Assembly (NCBI RefSeq): GCF_026341275.1
Contig: NZ_JAIFZO010000002.1
Location: 198,361 to 262,360 of the forward strand
Direction of reading: 5' to 3'
From: Streptomyces ortus
GTDB taxonomy: Bacteria > Actinomycetota > Actinomycetes > Streptomycetales > Streptomycetaceae
Length of the DNA: 64,000 nucleotides
Shown: positions 37,020 to 45,813 of the stretch, piece by piece
How the letters are laid out: the number at the start of each line of letters is the position of its first letter
Position numbering within the stretch: the first letter of the stretch is position 1
Notes under the pieces: model-generated
Told to the model about the DNA's origin: nothing
The model's database searches: none
Seen by the model: the letters and a program-made list of their open reading frames with translations, nothing else
Program-made: the position numbers and the translations under genes

Positions 37020-37574
37020 ATGGTCAGGATCGGACCTGTGCAACTGCTGACGGTCGAGTTCGGACCCGACGCGAAGTTCGAGGGCAGGATCATCGACGAG
37101 CTCGTGGCGCTCGACCGCAGCGGCCAAGTCCGCTTGCTGGACCTGCTCTTCGTACAGAAGGAGGCCGACGGAAGTCTCGTCACGCTCGACTACCAGGCCG
37201 AGGGCATGGGCCAGACCGTCGCCGCGCTGCTCGGCATCTCGCGCGACGTGCTGGAGGGCGCGGAGGCGGAGTTCCCGTCGCTGGCCGAGGGGAACGCCTT
37301 CGGCCTCGCCCCGGACGACATCCTGGGCCTGGCGGGTCAGCTGTCCCCGGGGACCGCCGCCGGCTTCGTCCTGCTGGAACACACCTGGGCCAGGGAGCTG
37401 AGGGCGGCGATCCGCGACGCGGGCGGCGTGCCCGTCGCGGAGGGCTTCCTCACGGAGGAGTCCCTCGGCCTGGTCGTCGTGGAAATCACCGAAGCCGTCG
37501 CGCGACTGGACGAGGCGGCCTCGGAACAGAACCGTAAGGGCCGGGCATCCGGCCGGGACACCAGGAGGTCCTGA
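37020..37574 (+). CDS. DUF6325/DUF1269-like conserved protein
   Basis: This 184-residue conserved actinobacterial protein of unknown function starts MVRIGPVQLLTVEFGPDAKF. It contains GRIIDELVALDRSGQVRLLD and an acidic middle region, then AAGFVLLEHTWARELRAAI. The Arg/Gly-rich tail overlaps the next gene's start by one base (TGATG). The family pattern (ferredoxin-like halves around a variable centre) is shared with the partner gene. GAAAGGAGC lies before the ATG. Confidence 0.82.
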   Translation: MVRIGPVQLLTVEFGPDAKFEGRIIDELVALDRSGQVRLLDLLFVQKEADGSLVTLDYQAEGMGQTVAALLGISRDVLEGAEAEFPSLAEGNAFGLAPDDILGLAGQLSPGTAAGFVLLEHTWARELRAAIRDAGGVPVAEGFLTEESLGLVVVEITEAVARLDEAASEQNRKGRASGRDTRRS

Positions 37575-38053
37575 TGACCGATCTCGTCGTGCTCGGTTTC
37601 TCCGACAAGGAGAAGGCCGAATCCGTACTGCGCCTCTCGAAGGACCTGTCCAAGCAGGAACTTCTCGACCTGGAGGACGCGGCGCTCGCCTGGCGGACCC
37701 CGGACGGCAAGATCCACGTCCGGCAGTCCTTCAGCCCCACCGCGCACGGGGCCGCCGGGGGTGCCCTGTGGGGCACGCTCTTCGGCCTGCTGTTCCTGAT
37801 GCCGGTGTTCGGTGCGGCGGTCGGCGCGGGCACGGGCGCGCTCGCCGGGAAGCTCACGGACGTGGGGATCAACGACGCGTTCATCAAGGAGATCGCGGGC
37901 ACGCTGGAACCGGGCCGGGCCGCCGTCTTCGCGCTCGTCCGCCGTTCGACGCCCGACCGGGTGCGTGAGGCGCTGCGTCCGTTCGGTCCCACCGTGCTGC
38001 GTACGTCGCTGACGAAGGAGCGCGAGGAGGAGCTGGTCGCCGCCCTGCGGTAG
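37574..38053 (+). CDS. DUF1269-family protein
   Basis: This 159-residue protein has the DUF1269 pattern: an N-terminal MTDLVVLGFSDKEKAESVL, a central Gly-rich hydrophobic hairpin GGALWGTLFGLLFLMPVFG, and a C-terminal IAGTLEPGRAAVFALVRRS. The middle could insert in or touch the membrane. It is translationally linked to 37020-37574, and a strong terminator follows. Role unknown; such pairs are frequent in stress-related loci. Confidence 0.88.
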   Translation: MTDLVVLGFSDKEKAESVLRLSKDLSKQELLDLEDAALAWRTPDGKIHVRQSFSPTAHGAAGGALWGTLFGLLFLMPVFGAAVGAGTGALAGKLTDVGINDAFIKEIAGTLEPGRAAVFALVRRSTPDRVREALRPFGPTVLRTSLTKEREEELVAALR

Positions 38054-38097
38054 CGACGACCTCCGAACCGCCCGGCCGAAGTTCACCCGGGTGAGAT

Positions 38098-38136
38098 GTG
38101 GCCCGCACCGGTCCGCGGCTTCCCGGTGCGGGCCAC
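38098..38136 (+). terminator. Strong hairpin terminator after the DUF1269 gene
   Basis: GTGGCCCGCACCGG pairs perfectly with CCGGTGCGGGCCAC (14 bp) around an 11-nt loop, 45 nt after the stop and 48 nt before the next start. Confidence 0.85.
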
Positions 38137-38183
38137 ACTCTCGTCTGGCGGACGTCCACTGCGCTGGGAGCGAGGTATCGTCG

Positions 38184-40973
38184 ATGGACGAGCGGACGGA
38201 ACGACGGCGCCCGCCGGACAGCTCTGTCAAACCCCCCTCGACCCGGGCGCCCCGCCTGTCGCCTCCCGGTGTACCGCCGCTGCCGACGTGGCTGGTCCCC
38301 CGCCCCCGTCTGACGGACCGCCTCTCGCTGGGCGTGCTGGGGCCGTTGACGGTGGTCGTGGGGCCGGTGGGGGCGGGCAAGTCGGCTCTCGCGGTGGAGT
38401 GGGCACACACCCGGCGTGCGCCGGGGCCGGTGGCGTGGGTCACCTGCGACGGGGCGGAGGAACAGCCGGACGTCTTCTGGCCCCGAGTGCTTGCGGCGCT
38501 GCGAGAAGCCTCGGTGGACCTACCGACACTCCCCCCGCCTCCGACACCACGGCCCCCGGACCTGTACGGCCCCACCACCGACGACGACGGCGGCACGACC
38601 CTGTACACCGCGACCGCCCAGAACGGCACACCCCAGGACGCCGTACTCCAGGCTGCCACGGGCGCCACGGGCCAGGACGGTTCGCTCCTGGACACGGGGC
38701 GCTACGAAACCGCCGACCAGGGCCGTACGGACCAGGGCGCGGGAGTCCGCGCCGTCGTCGGCCAGGGCCGCACGGCGCCAGGCACAGGGGGCTACGGGGG
38801 CGGCGTGCCAGGCGCGGAGGTCGCGTCGGCGGCGGGGCCGTACGGTGGCCGGACCGGGGGCGGGCCGGCGGTCGCGTCCCCGGACGCGAACGGTCTCGAC
38901 GGCCCGCCCCTCACCCGCGCAGCCGCCGCCGACGGCCTCGAACCGCACGCGTTTCCGGCCGCCGCCGGACCACCCGGCACCGCCGCGGCCGGACAGCCCC
39001 TTCTCGTGGCCGCCCTCGCGGCCGGACTCGCCGCCCGTCAGGAGCCCGTCGTCCTCGTACTGGACGACTTCCAGCCGGAGAGCGGCTCACCGGTCGCCGA
39101 GGGCATGGTCCGGCTGCTCCGGCACGCCACCCCCGCGCTGCGGCTGGTCGTCGTCTCGCGCAGGGACCCGCCCCTTCACCTTCACCGCTACCGGCTGGCC
39201 GGCGACCTCACCGAACTGCGCACCGGCGACCTCGCCTTCGACGACCGCGAGACGGCGGCACTGCTGGCACAGCACGGCGTCGAGGTGCCCCGCCCGGTGG
39301 TGAAGACCCTGCGCGAGCGGGCGGACGGCTGGGCCGCCGGCCTGCGGCTGGCGGCCATGTCCATGCAGAGGCATCCCCATCCGGAGCGCTTCGTCGCACG
39401 CTTCGCCGGCGAGGACGAGGCGATCGTCAGCTACCTCGTCGAGGAGGTCCTGGACGGCCAGCCCCCGGCGATGCGCCGGCTCCTGCTGACGACCAGCGTG
39501 CTGGACCATCTGAACGCCGAGCTGGCCACCCAGGTCGCGGGGCAGGAGGCCGGCCGTCACTTCGCCGCCCTGGTCGCGCAGAGCTCGTTCCTGCAGCACA
39601 CCGGCCACGGCTGGTACCGGTGCCACCGGATGTTCGGCGACGTACTGCGGGTGCGACTGCGCCACGAGGCACCGGACCTCGTGCCCGCCCTGCACGCCCG
39701 CGCGGCCGAATGGCTCGGCGAGCACGGGCTCCTGGCCGAGGCCGTACGCCACGCCCTGGCCGCCGACGACCTCGGCTACGCCGACCGTCTCGTCGTGCAT
39801 CAGCTGGCGATCGGGCAGGTTCTCGCCCTGACGAGCACCCGCCTGCCGGGCGAACTGCTGACACGGACGCCGCCCGCGGACTCCACGGCGGCGTCCCGGG
39901 AGGCCCTGGGGCCGGAGTCCGCGCTCGTCACCTCCGCCGCGGCGCTCGCCCGGGGCGACGGACCGGCCTGCACACGGCACCTCGCACTGGCCGACCGGCT
40001 GATCGGTGACCTGCCCGGGGACGCCACCGACCGGATCGCCCGGTGCCGGCTGGCGCACTCCGTGATCCGGATGGCGAGGGACCGCCCCCGGCACCTCACG
40101 GCGGCCAGAACCGCCGCCGCGGAAGCCGAACGGCTCTTCACCCGGCTGCCGCGCGGCCTGCTGGAGGACCGGCCGGAACTGGTGGCGCTGACCCTGTCGG
40201 TCCGTGGCCGCGCCGAACTGCGGGAGGGCGACCTCAAGGCGGCCGAGACGTCCCTGACCACGGCCCTCAAGGCAGCCTGCGCCGCCGAGAACGGCGTCCT
40301 GCGCCGGGACTGCCTCTCCGAACTGGCCCTGCTCGAGGTGCTGCGCGGACGGTTCCGGGCCGCGGACCAGTTCGCCGGGCACGCCCGGCACCCCGTGTCG
40401 CAGGCCTCGTCGGAGCCGGATCCCTCCCTGTCCGTGCTGCACGTCGTACGGGCCTGGATCGGCCTCACCCGCCTCGACGCGCAGCGGGCCCGCGGCGAGC
40501 TCTCCCGGGCGCACACCACGCTGCGCCAGGTGCCCGACCCCTTCGTGACGGGCGTCGGCTCCCTCGTCGCCAAACTCGTGTCCGCCGTGGAGACCGGCAC
40601 GGCGCGTCCCGAGGCCCTGGACACCATCCCCGACCTCACGGCGGACGGCTGGCTCGCCGAGGGGCTGCGGCAGTCGGTCAGACACGCGTGCGCCGCCACG
40701 CTCGGCGAGGCACGTGCCCGCCGGCTCCGGCCGGTGCCCGGCACGCCGGAGCCACGGCCGCGGGACGACCGGCCCCCGGTCGAGTCGCTCAGCGCACGCG
40801 AACGCGATGTGCTGCGTCATCTCGCGCAGATGATGACGACGGAGGAGATCGCCGACGAGCTGTACGTGTCGGTCAACACGGTGAAGACGCACCTCAAGAG
40901 CGTCTACCGCAAGCTCGCCGTGACCAGGCGTTCGGCCGCGGTACGGCGAGCCCGCGAGCTGGAACTGCTGTGA
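38184..40973 (+). CDS. Large LuxR (LAL/MalT-like) regulator
   Basis: This 929-residue regulator has an N-terminal ATPase domain with Walker A VVVGPVGAGKSALAVEW (about residue 58), a Walker B VVLVLDDFQPE (about 286), and an all-helical TPR-like middle. The C-terminal LuxR helix-turn-helix (LSARERDVLRHLAQMMTTEE, VSVNTVKTHLKSVYRKL) ends the protein. Between Walker A and B lies an unusual low-complexity insert of about 150 residues (nt 38530-38990) rich in Gly, Ala, Thr, Gln and Asp, which most MalT-like proteins lack. Its last codons belong to a tandem repeat that continues beyond the stop. Confidence 0.9.
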   Translation: MDERTERRRPPDSSVKPPSTRAPRLSPPGVPPLPTWLVPRPRLTDRLSLGVLGPLTVVVGPVGAGKSALAVEWAHTRRAPGPVAWVTCDGAEEQPDVFWPRVLAALREASVDLPTLPPPPTPRPPDLYGPTTDDDGGTTLYTATAQNGTPQDAVLQAATGATGQDGSLLDTGRYETADQGRTDQGAGVRAVVGQGRTAPGTGGYGGGVPGAEVASAAGPYGGRTGGGPAVASPDANGLDGPPLTRAAAADGLEPHAFPAAAGPPGTAAAGQPLLVAALAAGLAARQEPVVLVLDDFQPESGSPVAEGMVRLLRHATPALRLVVVSRRDPPLHLHRYRLAGDLTELRTGDLAFDDRETAALLAQHGVEVPRPVVKTLRERADGWAAGLRLAAMSMQRHPHPERFVARFAGEDEAIVSYLVEEVLDGQPPAMRRLLLTTSVLDHLNAELATQVAGQEAGRHFAALVAQSSFLQHTGHGWYRCHRMFGDVLRVRLRHEAPDLVPALHARAAEWLGEHGLLAEAVRHALAADDLGYADRLVVHQLAIGQVLALTSTRLPGELLTRTPPADSTAASREALGPESALVTSAAALARGDGPACTRHLALADRLIGDLPGDATDRIARCRLAHSVIRMARDRPRHLTAARTAAAEAERLFTRLPRGLLEDRPELVALTLSVRGRAELREGDLKAAETSLTTALKAACAAENGVLRRDCLSELALLEVLRGRFRAADQFAGHARHPVSQASSEPDPSLSVLHVVRAWIGLTRLDAQRARGELSRAHTTLRQVPDPFVTGVGSLVAKLVSAVETGTARPEALDTIPDLTADGWLAEGLRQSVRHACAATLGEARARRLRPVPGTPEPRPRDDRPPVESLSARERDVLRHLAQMMTTEEIADELYVSVNTVKTHLKSVYRKLAVTRRSAAVRRARELELL

Positions 40974-41065
40974 GACGAGCATCGCCGTGAGGCGTGGCTT
41001 GCCGTGCGGCGTGGATCGCCGTGGGATGAGAACTGCCGTGAGGCGAGAACCGCTGTGCGGCGAGA
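40964..41065. repeat. Six tandem 17-bp repeats that include the 3' end of the luxR-type gene
   Basis: Degenerate 17-bp units start at 40964, 40981, 40998, 41015, 41032 and 41049, for example ACTGCTGTGAGACGAGC, ATCGCCGTGAGGCGTGG and ACTGCCGTGAGGCGAGA. The first holds the last codons and TGA stop of the LuxR gene, so the array looks like an expansion of the gene end. The units keep a G/CCGTGAGGCG-like middle. Confidence 0.85.
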
Positions 41066-41077
41066 GGCCGCGTCCGC

Positions 41078-41560
41078 TCAGAGGAGCCCCAGCTGCCTCG
41101 CGCGGGCGACCGCGTCCGTACGCGAGGACACCCTGAGTTTGCGGTAGACGGCCCGCACATGGCTTTTCACCGTGTTGTGCGAGACGAAGAGCTCCGCGCC
41201 GATCTGCCGGAGCGGCGCGTCCTCCTGAAGCCTGACGAGCACCGCGTGCTCACGTTCCGTCAGGAGGCCGACCGGTGTCGCGAGGTCCGGGCGTCCGGGG
41301 TCGGCGGGAGGCACGGCGGCCAGCGCGGCCGACGCCTCGTCCAGGAGCATGTTCGTACTGTGCGGGTCGCCCGACTCGGCGGCGATGTCCATGAGCGCGT
41401 CGGCGACCCAGACCAGACAGGCCGCCACCACGGTGTCCGCGTCCTCGGCGGCCCGGTCCAGGGCCCGTAACCGGCCCTGGAGCACGGAGACCCGCTCGAA
41501 GTCCGGCCCTTCGAAGTGCGCTTGCCTACCTCTCCGTTCGGCGTTCAGCACGGTGGACAT
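41078..41560 (-). CDS. Small LuxR-family DNA-binding protein
   Basis: This 160-residue protein has an N-terminal all-alpha region of about 90 residues without a receiver motif, then a LuxR-type helix-turn-helix (LTEREHAVLVRLQEDAPLRQ, FVSHNTVKSHVRAVYRKL). The C-terminus resembles the end of the large LuxR regulator to its left, to which it is convergent. The start MSTVLNAERRG is fixed by GAGGAGGTGAG. It may be a derived LAL C-terminal fragment kept as its own gene. Target unknown. Confidence 0.88.
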   Translation of the reverse strand: MSTVLNAERRGRQAHFEGPDFERVSVLQGRLRALDRAAEDADTVVAACLVWVADALMDIAAESGDPHSTNMLLDEASAALAAVPPADPGRPDLATPVGLLTEREHAVLVRLQEDAPLRQIGAELFVSHNTVKSHVRAVYRKLRVSSRTDAVARARQLGLL

Positions 41561-41671
41561 GTGACTCACCTCCTCAGCGGTGGGCGGAAGGCGGTACACA
41601 GCCACCGTGGGAGCTGGATCTTGGGACGGGAAGGGTACTTAGGGCCAATTCACCCCGATGTCGCACCGTGT

Positions 41672-41968
41672 CTACGACGTGTCGGGGGAAGCGGGGTCCT
41701 CACCGGGACCGCGTCCCTCGGGCAATCGGCGCACTTCGACCAGTTCCAGTCCGAGGGCCTGGATGCGGTCCAGGATCCCGTACAGAGCCGCCTGGTCGAG
41801 CCGGGCACCGTGCAGGACGGTCTCCGGCGGACTGACCGTGACCGTCAGCTCGGCGAAGGCGGAGCGGAAGGCCTGGGAGACCCTGCCCTTGATACGGATC
41901 TCGAAGTCCCCGCCCACGGGCCGCGCCTCGCCCCGCTCGGGTCCAGGGCGTTCCTCCGCCGTTCCCAT
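41672..41968 (-). CDS. Small conserved-looking protein, function unknown
   Basis: This 98-residue ORF has an excellent ribosome site (GGAGGTGGCGCGGC before ATG) and good codon bias. The centre FEIRIKGRVSQAFRSAFAEL, then a strand and LDQAALYGILDRIQALGLEL, reads like a compact alpha/beta domain of a type common beside Streptomyces transporters. I cannot name a family. The upstream 196 bp to the next gene show no other ORF. Confidence 0.7.
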   Translation of the reverse strand: MGTAEERPGPERGEARPVGGDFEIRIKGRVSQAFRSAFAELTVTVSPPETVLHGARLDQAALYGILDRIQALGLELVEVRRLPEGRGPGEDPASPDTS

Positions 41969-42164
41969 GCCGCGCCACCTCCGCTGCCCGGGGCCGGGTC
42001 ACCTCACCATTCTCCCGGGCCGGGCCGTCTGCACATCACACAGCGGGGGTGACGGCGGCGGCCCGCTTCGGTACCCGCACGGTCAGGACACTCATCCACA
42101 GCGGGTGAAGCTCGGTCTCCTGGAGCGGCGGGATGCTCCTGTCCCCGACAAGGAGGTACCCGAC

Positions 42165-42623
42165 ATGGCTGAGCAGACTTCGGCAGGGCAGACCCGGCAG
42201 GGCCCACCCCCGCAGGGACCCCGGATCAAGCCCCTGATGGTCGGCGGGGTCGTCTTCGCCGTCTGCATGATGGCCATCGTGGGCGCGTACCAGGTGTTCG
42301 TCGGCATGGGCGCGTTGATGGAGGACAACTTCTACACCCGGGCCAACGACTACCCGTACGACCTCAACATCAATGTGTGGGGCTGGGTCCACCTGTTCTC
42401 CGGGCTCGTCATCCTGGCCGCCGCCTTCACCGTCTTCAAGGGCAAGACGTGGGCGCGCGTCGTCGGCATCACGGTCGCCGCGCTGAGCGCGATGGAGAAC
42501 TTCTTCTTCACCCCGTACTACCCGATCTGGTCGATCATCATCATCGCGTTCGACGTGCTGGTGATCTGGTCCCTGGCCAGCTACGGCCACGCACAGGCCC
42601 ACAAGGTCTACGGGGCGCCGTAG
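42165..42623 (+). CDS. Four-helix membrane protein (DUF7144-like)
   Basis: This 152-residue integral membrane protein has four predicted helices: VGGVVFAVCMMAIVGAYQVF, VWGWVHLFSGLVILAAAFTV, WARVVGITVAALSAMENFFF and YPIWSIIIIAFDVLVIWSLA. It starts after AAGGAGGTACCC. This layout is typical of small Streptomyces membrane proteins (DUF7144 type), whose function is unknown. It is convergent with the YihY-DAGK gene. Confidence 0.85.
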   Translation: MAEQTSAGQTRQGPPPQGPRIKPLMVGGVVFAVCMMAIVGAYQVFVGMGALMEDNFYTRANDYPYDLNINVWGWVHLFSGLVILAAAFTVFKGKTWARVVGITVAALSAMENFFFTPYYPIWSIIIIAFDVLVIWSLASYGHAQAHKVYGAP

Positions 42624-42648
42624 CCGCATTTCGTCCGTCCGGGGCCGC

Positions 42649-44832
42649 TCACCGTGCGCGGTGGCGGGCCGACGGCAGGGCCAGCCGGGCGATCCGGGGC
42701 CAGTCGAGCCGCGGCAGCGGCAGGCGCGTCCCCGGACGCTCGCGCGGCACCAGGACACGCAGCGCACCCGGCAGCGCCTCGCAGCGCACGGGGACGCTCA
42801 GGTTCAGTGCCTCTCCGTCGACGCCGACCGATCCGCTCCGGTCGGCGTCGACGACCACCTCCCGCGCGGTGACCCGGGTCAGACCGCCGGCCCGGCGTCC
42901 GCGCAGGAGTCCGGCGGCCTGGGCGGCGCCGGCCACGTCGACCCCGACGACCCCCAGCTCGCCGCCGTCGAGCCGGGCCCGGCGGCCGAGCCCCGCGATG
43001 TCGCCCGTCCCGTAGGGGTTGTTGCTCACCAGCAGCGCCTGCGGTGCCTCGAAGTCCGCCTCACCGGCCCGGGCGGCGAGACGCGCACCGCGATGGCCCA
43101 CGAGCAGGTCGGGGAGGAGTTCCAGGGTCGTACGGGTCTTGCCGTCTCGGTAGGCCGGGCTCTGCACCACCTCGGCGTACGCCCCGAACGACACGTTGTT
43201 CACGAAGGGGTGGCCGGCCGCGCGGCCCAGGTCTACGCGGACCAGCACTCCGTCGGTCAGCGCGTCGAGCGCCTTCGCCGGGTCCTCGCGGTCGAGGCCG
43301 AGGTCGAGCGCGAAGTGGTTGCGGGTGCCGGCCGGCACCACCAGGAAGGGAAGGTCGAGCGAGGCGGCGACGTCGGCGACCAGTGCCTGCGTGCCGTCCC
43401 CGCCCGCGACGCCGAGGAGATCGGCGCCCTCGGTCGCGGCCTTGCGCGCCAGTTCGGCCACGTCGGTGTCGCCCGGCCCCTCCAGGAGGAGGACCTTCGC
43501 GCCCAGCGCCTCGGCCTTCTCCCGCAGCGCGAACCGCTCCACCTTGCCGCCGCCCGAGCGCGGATTCATGATCAGCACGGGGTGCCGGACCCGCGGGGCG
43601 GGGTGCTCCGGCATCCGTCCCGGTCCGGCGGCGCCGACGAGGGCTCTGCGGCCCGCGCCGACCGCGACCATCAGCAGCGCCCCGGCCACGGCGACGACCC
43701 ACGCCAGGTGGGCCCGGGTGTACGCGACGACGATCCACACGGGTGCGGCGACGGCCAGCACCGCGGCGAGCAGCCGCCACACGCTCCGCCGCGTGAGCAC
43801 CCACCAGAGGGCCGCCGCCGTGACCGCCAGTCCGGTCAGTCCCACCGCCAGCAGGGCGATGGTCCGCAGTCCCGCGAACACGCCCAGCACCAGTACCGCC
43901 GCCGCTGCCGCCGCCAGCGCTCCGCGCGCCGACCACCGCTGCCCCCGTGTAGTGGGTTCCATGGCGTGATGATCGTTCGTGCTCTGGGAGGGCGCATCAC
44001 CCCCGGGAGGGGATCCGTCCTTCGCCGGTCCGGTCAGTCCCAGCCAGGGGCTGAGGAGGGCGTCGTGGGCGAGCACGTACCCGATGGCGATCCCGCCGGC
44101 GACGATCGCGAAGAAGAAGATGAGCCAGGACAGCACCGTGAAGACGGAGCCGAGCGGCCCGTACCGCCCGACGCTCAGCTCCAGTGAACGGGGCAGCCAG
44201 AGCCCGGACACGGCGGAGTACAGGACGACACCGACCCCGGTGAGCAGGGCGCCCGGCAGCAGCGGCAGCCAGGCCACCCGCCCGGCGAGGAGCAGATGCT
44301 GCGTCCACCACCACATGAGGACCGCGGCGATCGTCTGGAGGGGGAACCCCAGGGCGGCCCCGGCGCCGAACCCGTCGCGCAGCGTCCCCTGGGCCACCAG
44401 CACGACGACCCAGACCAGGAGCCACACGCCCCAGCGCCACACCACGGTGCGCAGTCCGGAACGCGGCAGGTGCCAGGCGCGCTCGCACAGCCTCTGCAGG
44501 GCACGGCTGAAGGCGGTCGCGGACAGGAGCGCCACCAGCACCCCGACCGCGCCCCAGGTCTCCAGCGACTCGGAGCCGCCCCGGTAGACCTGGTCCACCT
44601 GGGTCAGGACCGGCCCCTTGGTGCCCAGCTGGGCGCGGAGCGTGCTCACCAGTTCCCGGCGGATCGCGGGCGGGGTGAAGGACGCGATGGCGAAGAGCAT
44701 CGGCAGCGCGGCGAGGAAGGCCTGCGCGGCGAGACGGGTGGCCATGTCCAGGATGCTCACACTGACGAGCTGTCGGCCGACGGGGCCCCCGATCCGGCCC
44801 GTCACCGTCCGGGCGAGCCTCGTGAACACCAT
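42649..44832 (-). CDS. YihY/BrkB membrane protein fused to diacylglycerol/lipid kinase domain
   Basis: This 727-residue open frame has two halves. Residues ~1-275 form a YihY/BrkB-type membrane domain (LPMLFAIASFTPPAIRREL, SATAFSRALQRLCERAW, VLSWLIFFFAIVAGGIAIGY). Residues ~300-400 add more helices, and ~415-727 are a DAGK catalytic domain (LIMNPRSGGGKVERF, GVAGGDGTQAL, VVPAGTRNHFALDL). A Met at nt 43962 could start a separate DAGK gene, but it lacks a ribosome site, so a fusion is favoured. The protein probably phosphorylates a lipid at the membrane. The start follows GGAGGGCACGGGC. Confidence 0.85.
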   Translation of the reverse strand: MVFTRLARTVTGRIGGPVGRQLVSVSILDMATRLAAQAFLAALPMLFAIASFTPPAIRRELVSTLRAQLGTKGPVLTQVDQVYRGGSESLETWGAVGVLVALLSATAFSRALQRLCERAWHLPRSGLRTVVWRWGVWLLVWVVVLVAQGTLRDGFGAGAALGFPLQTIAAVLMWWWTQHLLLAGRVAWLPLLPGALLTGVGVVLYSAVSGLWLPRSLELSVGRYGPLGSVFTVLSWLIFFFAIVAGGIAIGYVLAHDALLSPWLGLTGPAKDGSPPGGDAPSQSTNDHHAMEPTTRGQRWSARGALAAAAAAVLVLGVFAGLRTIALLAVGLTGLAVTAAALWWVLTRRSVWRLLAAVLAVAAPVWIVVAYTRAHLAWVVAVAGALLMVAVGAGRRALVGAAGPGRMPEHPAPRVRHPVLIMNPRSGGGKVERFALREKAEALGAKVLLLEGPGDTDVAELARKAATEGADLLGVAGGDGTQALVADVAASLDLPFLVVPAGTRNHFALDLGLDREDPAKALDALTDGVLVRVDLGRAAGHPFVNNVSFGAYAEVVQSPAYRDGKTRTTLELLPDLLVGHRGARLAARAGEADFEAPQALLVSNNPYGTGDIAGLGRRARLDGGELGVVGVDVAGAAQAAGLLRGRRAGGLTRVTAREVVVDADRSGSVGVDGEALNLSVPVRCEALPGALRVLVPRERPGTRLPLPRLDWPRIARLALPSARHRAR

Positions 44833-44988
44833 GCCCGTGCCCTCCCGGCCCCCGGAAACCTGTCGGCACGTCACCTTCTTCCCCGCCGGGCCGCCGCGCC
44901 TCGCCCGGGGCGGGTGACACGGACCCGGGAGGCCGGGCCGGCGGTCCATCGCCTACCGTGCCGGTGTACCGACGACGAGGAGACGGTG

Positions 44989-45519
44989 ATGACGCACGAG
45001 GCGCTGGTCATGGGGATCGGCGGCAAGGACCCGCAGCTGGACCCGGAGGCGTTCGTGGCGCCCACGTCCGTGGTCATCGGGGACGTCACGCTGCGGCCGG
45101 GCGCGAGCGTCTGGTACGGCGCGGTGCTGCGCGCGGACTGCGGTCCGATCGTGATCGGCGCCGACAGCAACGTCCAGGACAACTGCACGCTCCACGTCGA
45201 CCCGGGTTTCCCGATCAGCATCGGGGAGCGGGTGTCCATCGGGCACAACGCCGTGGTGCACGGGGCGGTCGTCGAGGACGACTGCCTGGTGGGGATGGGG
45301 GCGACGATCCTCAACGGGGCGGTGATCGGGGCGGGGTCGCTCGTCGCGGCGCAGGCGTTGGTGCCGCAGGGGATGCGGGTGCCGCCCGGGTCCCTGGTCG
45401 CGGGCGTTCCCGCGAAGGTGAAGCGGGAGCTGAGCGCGGAGGAGCGGGAGGGGGTCTCCCTGAACGGCGTGTTCTACGTGGAACTGGCGAAGGCGCACCG
45501 GGACGCCCACGAGGGGTAG
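44989..45519 (+). CDS. Gamma-class carbonic anhydrase-like hexapeptide protein
   Basis: This 176-residue left-handed beta-helix protein has metal-site histidines in NCTLHVDPG and IGHNAVVHG. The N-terminal core matches GDVTLRPGASVWYGAVLRAD, and the C-terminal helix is SLVAGVPAKVKREL. These are the features of YrdA/gamma-carbonic anhydrases. Whether it hydrates CO2 or is an inactive family member cannot be told. GAGGAGACGGTG precedes the start. It faces the next gene across a repeat cluster. Confidence 0.92.
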   Translation: MTHEALVMGIGGKDPQLDPEAFVAPTSVVIGDVTLRPGASVWYGAVLRADCGPIVIGADSNVQDNCTLHVDPGFPISIGERVSIGHNAVVHGAVVEDDCLVGMGATILNGAVIGAGSLVAAQALVPQGMRVPPGSLVAGVPAKVKRELSAEEREGVSLNGVFYVELAKAHRDAHEG

Positions 45520-45561
45520 GCCGGGGGCCGATTGGGGGGTGCGGGGCTGCTGCCGCCGGGC

Positions 45562-45770
45562 GCGCAGTTCCCCGCGCCCCTGAGAGCGGCTCTTGCTGGG
45601 CCGGTTGGCCGGTGCGGGTCCGCTGCCGCCGGGCGCGCAGTTCCCCGCGCCCCTGAGAGCGCCTCTTGCTGGACCGGTTGGCCGGTGCGGGGCTGCTGCC
45701 GCCGGCCGCGCAGTTCCCCGCGCCCCTGGGAGCGCCGTCGTGGCTCGGTGCGCCTTTCCCCGCGCCCCCA
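45562..45770. repeat. Intergenic repeat cluster 2: same core at exactly 73 bp period
   Basis: The core GCGCAGTTCCCCGCGCCCC starts at 45562, 45635 and 45708 (73 bp apart each). A weaker fourth copy (GCGCCTTTCCCCGCGCCCC) starts near 45750. The spacer is different from cluster 1 and reads GGCTCTTGCTGGGCCGGTTG and similar. It fills the 294-bp gap between two convergent genes. Confidence 0.92.
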
Positions 45771-45813
45771 AAGCCGAAGAGGCCTGGCTGCGCCCGCCTG
45801 TTTCGCAGGCGGC

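Noticed and set aside
43962..43962. Separate start for the DAGK half of the YihY-DAGK frame
   Set aside because: No Shine-Dalgarno sequence precedes this Met and the frame is continuous from the upstream membrane domain, so one fused gene is the simpler reading.
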